From the NCBI GenBank assembly GCA_009704155.1, contig WLES01000067.1, positions 1-5,652 on the forward strand: a stretch of 5,652 nt of DNA. The letters run 5' to 3'. The position numbers and the translations under genes were made by a program. Below, in pieces: positions 5,368 to 5,652 of this stretch. The notes beneath the pieces are model-generated. The model made no database searches. It had not been told where the DNA came from and worked only from the letters and a program-made list of their open reading frames with translations. This DNA comes from Actinomycetota bacterium. Its GTDB lineage: Bacteria > Actinomycetota > Actinomycetes > Actinomycetales > Microbacteriaceae. Numbering within the stretch: the first letter of the stretch is position 1; every line of letters starts with the position of its first letter.

Positions 5368-5652
5368 ATGGCTCGTTCTACGCGCCCGAAAGCGGGTACT
5401 TCGCGAGGTGCTAACGGCACAAGGCCGTTGCCTCGCCCAACCGCGAGCGTGCGAACAGGGCCAGGAATCGTTTCACGGGCCTGGATGGCGCTAGCTCACG
5501 GTACAGGAGCCATATTCCGTCTGTTCATGACCGACAAAGTCGACCCCGCAGACCGCCGCGATGGCCTGCCCTTCACGCTCTTCCTGTTCGCAGCGGCAGG
5601 AGCCGCCATCGAATGGTTCCTCCCCGCCGTTCAATGGGCACAAATCCTCGAA
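5368..5652 (+). CDS. ftsK: DNA translocase FtsK, N-terminal part (3' partial)
   Basis: FtsK couples chromosome segregation to cell division: an N-terminal membrane anchor sits at the septum and a C-terminal hexameric ATPase pumps DNA. Only the first 95 residues are here, so none of the motor motifs are visible. What is seen is a basic, Ser/Thr/Pro/Arg-rich N-terminus (1-37), an amphipathic stretch (38-54), the segment DKVDPADRRDG (56-66) that precedes the first membrane helix in actinobacterial FtsK, and that helix itself (about 67-88, LPFTLFLFAAAGAAIEWFLP). The position downstream of rnj agrees with actinobacterial gene order. The start ATG 5368 has no Shine-Dalgarno but a well-placed TANNNT. 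The frame stays open to the right edge. Confidence 0.87.
   Translation, partial: MARSTRPKAGTSRGANGTRPLPRPTASVRTGPGIVSRAWMALAHGTGAIFRLFMTDKVDPADRRDGLPFTLFLFAAAGAAIEWFLPAVQWAQILE

Noticed and set aside
1..5652. CRISPR array, tRNA/rRNA genes, insertion sequence, phage or toxin-antitoxin elements
   Set aside because: No regularly spaced repeats, no cloverleaf-like sequence in the gaps, no transposase or integrase motifs, and the intergenic gaps are all 80 bp or less.

Overview
The window looks like chromosomal DNA of a high-GC Gram-positive bacterium (Actinomycetota, possibly a Microbacteriaceae-like lineage). This rests on GC-rich third codon positions, very tight gene packing, a flavin-dependent thymidylate synthase (ThyX) next to an actinobacterial-size RNase J, and an FtsK with the basic, proline-rich N-terminus and 'DPADRRDG' segment typical of actinobacteria. 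Lineage below phylum is a guess. No tRNA, rRNA, CRISPR array, insertion sequence or integrase was seen.

Layout. (1) Positions 1-931, plus strand: the end of what is probably a cell-surface polysaccharide or envelope locus. It holds the last 60 codons of a membrane protein that resembles the final transmembrane helices of an ABC exporter but has no ATPase domain after them. An overlapping family-2-like (GT-A) glycosyltransferase follows; its metal-binding DxD motif is degenerate. (2) Positions 928-2781, minus strand: a compact three-gene operon, read right to left. It encodes a membrane-anchored thioredoxin-like protein (CSPC), a DUF4395 four-helix membrane protein with its own CxxC, and a TIGR01777-type SDR epimerase. 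The first two genes overlap by ATGA and the third follows after 28 bp. The operon converges on the glycosyltransferase gene, and both genes end in one palindromic CTAG. (3) Positions 2862-5652, plus strand: housekeeping genes thyX, rnj (RNase J) and the first 95 codons of ftsK.

How the parts work together. ThyX makes dTMP for DNA synthesis, RNase J matures and degrades RNA, and FtsK pumps chromosome ends through the septum. This is the conserved actinobacterial thyX/rnj/ftsK neighbourhood, but dapA, which lies between thyX and rnj in Mycobacterium tuberculosis, is absent here. The minus-strand operon looks like a thiol-redox module. By the positive-inside rule, both the thioredoxin active site and the DUF4395 cysteine pair face the cytoplasm, which makes them plausible partners.

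The most notable regulatory observation is that trx, thyX and ftsK each lack a convincing Shine-Dalgarno sequence and instead have a TANNNT hexamer 6-7 nt before the ATG, the expected layout for leaderless mRNAs. The genes inside operons (DUF4395, the epimerase, rnj) carry good Shine-Dalgarno sites. I did not find a clearly novel defence or mobile system. The redox pair, the leaderless pattern and the odd glycosyltransferase locus edge are the items most worth a second look.
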